64,000 nucleotides of DNA. Source: Chania multitudinisentens RB-25. Lineage in GTDB: Bacteria > Pseudomonadota > Gammaproteobacteria > Enterobacterales > Enterobacteriaceae. Position 1 is the stretch's first letter, and each line of letters starts with the position of its first letter. The notes beneath the pieces are model-generated. The model was not told where the DNA came from and searched no databases. It saw nothing but the letters and a program-made list of their open reading frames with translations. Shown here piece by piece: positions 62,494 to 64,000 of the stretch. The position numbers were made by a program, and so were the translations under genes. The DNA lies in contig NZ_CP007044.2 in NCBI RefSeq assembly GCF_000520015.2, positions 2,108,001 to 2,172,000 of the forward strand. Direction: 5' to 3'.

Positions 62494-62560
62494 AATTTAT
62501 ACTGACTATATGTACTCATTCCCGGATGGAATGAGCGTGTTATTCGTACAGGAGTAGTGT

Positions 62561-63229
62561 ATGGACCCTTTATCACAAAAGCCGATCGGCATAGCCCTGA
62601 TGGATCGCAGCCCTCTTACTTTGGCTGGTCTGTCATGCTTTATTGGAACGCTGAACGAACCGAGTGAGATTATTGTGCAAGAAACCAGTATGACAGCGGT
62701 TTCGGAAGGGTTGTTGTATCAGCCTGTCGATATTCTTATTACCGAATTAAATGGCCTGAATGAAACAACGTCCCAAGGGCGTGAAACATTATTGAGCCTA
62801 TGTACACAGCTGCCTACGCTGCGAGTGATTGTTTATACCCGTAATCAGAAAGGGGATGACTTAGGTAAGCTACTTGATGTTACCAATATCAGCGTTATTT
62901 CCCGTGGCGATGAATTGCAATTGGTGGGGGAATTTTTCAACCGAGTGTTCAATGGCGAGCGAGTATTAAGCCCATTGATTGGTTCCTACCTGGCCCGTGC
63001 TGATTCTGATGATGTTTCCAGTTTGCATAATCTAACCCGTTGTGAAAATGATGTGCTGACTTCCCTGTTCAATGGGATGAGTCTGCGTGAAATTGCTGAA
63101 TTACAGCACCGTAGTATTAAAACGATCAGCGCACATAAATGTAATGCTATGCGGAAACTGCAGGTTAAGAATGACAGTGAGCTGTTTTCGCTAAGGAAAA
63201 ACATTACCCAACAATTCGCGTGTGATTGA
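62561..63229 (+). CDS. LuxR-type regulator with degenerate receiver, 2
   Basis: 222 residues, about the same build as the preceding gene. Receiver-like start IGIALMDRSPLTLAGLSCF; the acceptor site is Glu62 (DILITELNG) rather than Asp. The LuxR HTH is LTRCENDVLTSLFNGMSLREIAELQHRSIKTISAHKCNAMRKLQ. It lies 67 bases after the first regulator in the same direction. The two differ enough to be old duplicates. Confidence 0.85.
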   Translation: MDPLSQKPIGIALMDRSPLTLAGLSCFIGTLNEPSEIIVQETSMTAVSEGLLYQPVDILITELNGLNETTSQGRETLLSLCTQLPTLRVIVYTRNQKGDDLGKLLDVTNISVISRGDELQLVGEFFNRVFNGERVLSPLIGSYLARADSDDVSSLHNLTRCENDVLTSLFNGMSLREIAELQHRSIKTISAHKCNAMRKLQVKNDSELFSLRKNITQQFACD

Positions 63230-63334
63230 CGGTTTGTAAATAGGGGCATGGCATCCTATTGGGCCACCTATAGGTAAGAGTAGTATTAGATGCTAGTGGA
63301 GCATTAGTCCTTGTTCTCATGGAAGAGAATCCTC

Positions 63335-64000
63335 ATGACTTTATATAACCCACCGATTTCACGCGTTGCATTGCTAATTCCTTGCCAAATGTTGACGAGT
63401 GGTATTGAATACCAGCTGAAAGCGCAGGGGGATACCCGGCAGTTTTGGCGAATAGGATCTTTGACCGAAGCACGCTTACGGTTAATGGCGTCCGACATTG
63501 AGATGCTGGTCATTGCCTTCAGCCTGCAACAGGCTGACTGGCAGCAACGGTTGCAATTTATTCGAGCATTACGTCAGACAAAACCCGGTATGCGAATCGT
63601 CGTGATACTGGATGTCTATATCCCCTATTTTCTGCGGCAGTTGTCTGAGTTGAGCGTCAGCGGTATCTTAAGCCAGCATGATTCTCTGACAGATATCAGG
63701 GAAGCTTTTGCGCAAATAGGGCGTGGAGCTCTCTACTACAGTGCCAGAATAGAAAATGCATTGTTGTGTAACTTGAGCAAAACGCCAGATCAGGTAACAT
63801 TGCGCCTGATGGAGTTGAGAGTATTGCAGCACTTGTTGGACGGCGACTCGGTAAAATATACCGCCAAGATGTTGTTCCGCAGTGAGAAAACGGTTATGGC
63901 GCTCAAGGGTAAAGCTATGCACAAGCTGGGCATCACCCATAGCGCTGATCTGGTGGCAATGAAAGAGATGCTGGAACACTTGTATCTGAAGTTGGCCCTG
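63335..64000 (+). CDS. LuxR-type regulator, 3 (runs off the window)
   Basis: 222 codons are open from ATG 63335 to the window end with no stop, so the gene is incomplete here. The start reads MTLYNPPISRVALLIPCQML. The receiver-like part is the most decayed of the three: the acceptor site lies in IEMLVIAFSLQ with Ala where Asp is expected. The HTH reads LRLMELRVLQHLLDGDSVKYTAKMLFRSEKTVMALKGKAMHKLG, with weak match at the first helix. It follows the second regulator by about 105 bases and completes a three-gene regulator array. Confidence 0.78.
   Translation, partial: MTLYNPPISRVALLIPCQMLTSGIEYQLKAQGDTRQFWRIGSLTEARLRLMASDIEMLVIAFSLQQADWQQRLQFIRALRQTKPGMRIVVILDVYIPYFLRQLSELSVSGILSQHDSLTDIREAFAQIGRGALYYSARIENALLCNLSKTPDQVTLRLMELRVLQHLLDGDSVKYTAKMLFRSEKTVMALKGKAMHKLGITHSADLVAMKEMLEHLYLKLAL

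Noticed and set aside
1..64000. CRISPR arrays, tRNA or rRNA genes
   Set aside because: No regular direct-repeat array, no cloverleaf with a T-loop signature and no rRNA-like sequence were noticed in reading the window.

Overview
The window looks like a chromosomal segment of a member of the Enterobacterales. The gene content and protein style fit Serratia or a close relative in the Yersiniaceae, but no rRNA or housekeeping marker is present, so the genus is an inference.

Layout. (1) 1-1.5 kb: a decayed HNH nuclease end, a PDZ-containing lipoprotein and a scrap of an IS256-type transposase. (2) 1.6-29.6 kb: an anaerobic purine/urate catabolism island. It holds a urate permease (uacT), ssnA, ygfK, a short yqeB, yqeA, hyuA, ygeY, ygeX, ygeW, the sigma54 activator ygeV, mocA, an Fe-S subunit, a fused Mo/FAD hydroxylase, aegA, a HydN-like ferredoxin and a Cys-type fdhF. 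A ClpP paralogue and an IS3-type remnant sit between uacT and the rest. Three sequences matching the -24/-12 promoter pattern lie upstream of ygeW, ygfK and the hydroxylase, which suggests that YgeV controls the whole set. (3) 29.7-36.2 kb: an LprI-type periplasmic protein, an AraC regulator, a GH3 beta-glycosidase with a GPH-family sugar permease, and a small unknown protein. (4) 36.3-40.4 kb: an RND pump and its lipoprotein adaptor.

(5) 42.3-54.2 kb is the most unusual part. A 64-residue Cys/Thr-rich peptide with a textbook double-glycine leader is followed by ten co-directional genes, most overlapping or only a few bases apart: a membrane-anchored DsbA-like oxidoreductase, an LpxL-like acyltransferase, a C39-peptidase ABC exporter, a MacA-like adaptor, a MacB-like ABC protein, an outer-membrane factor, and a private fatty-acid module (ketosynthase, MaoC-type dehydratase, acyl carrier protein, ketoreductase). 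I read this as a system that makes, oxidises, possibly acylates, and exports a microcin-like peptide. The acylation step and the target are inference.

(6) 54.8-64 kb: a chaperone-usher fimbrial operon preceded by a FimB-like recombinase and a 312-bp segment bounded by 11-bp inverted repeats. A good sigma70 promoter inside this segment points away from fimA, so the switch appears to be captured in the OFF position. Three consecutive LuxR-type regulators follow, all lacking the normal phospho-acceptor Asp; the last runs off the window.

All family assignments come from reading motifs and remembered homologues; no database search was run.
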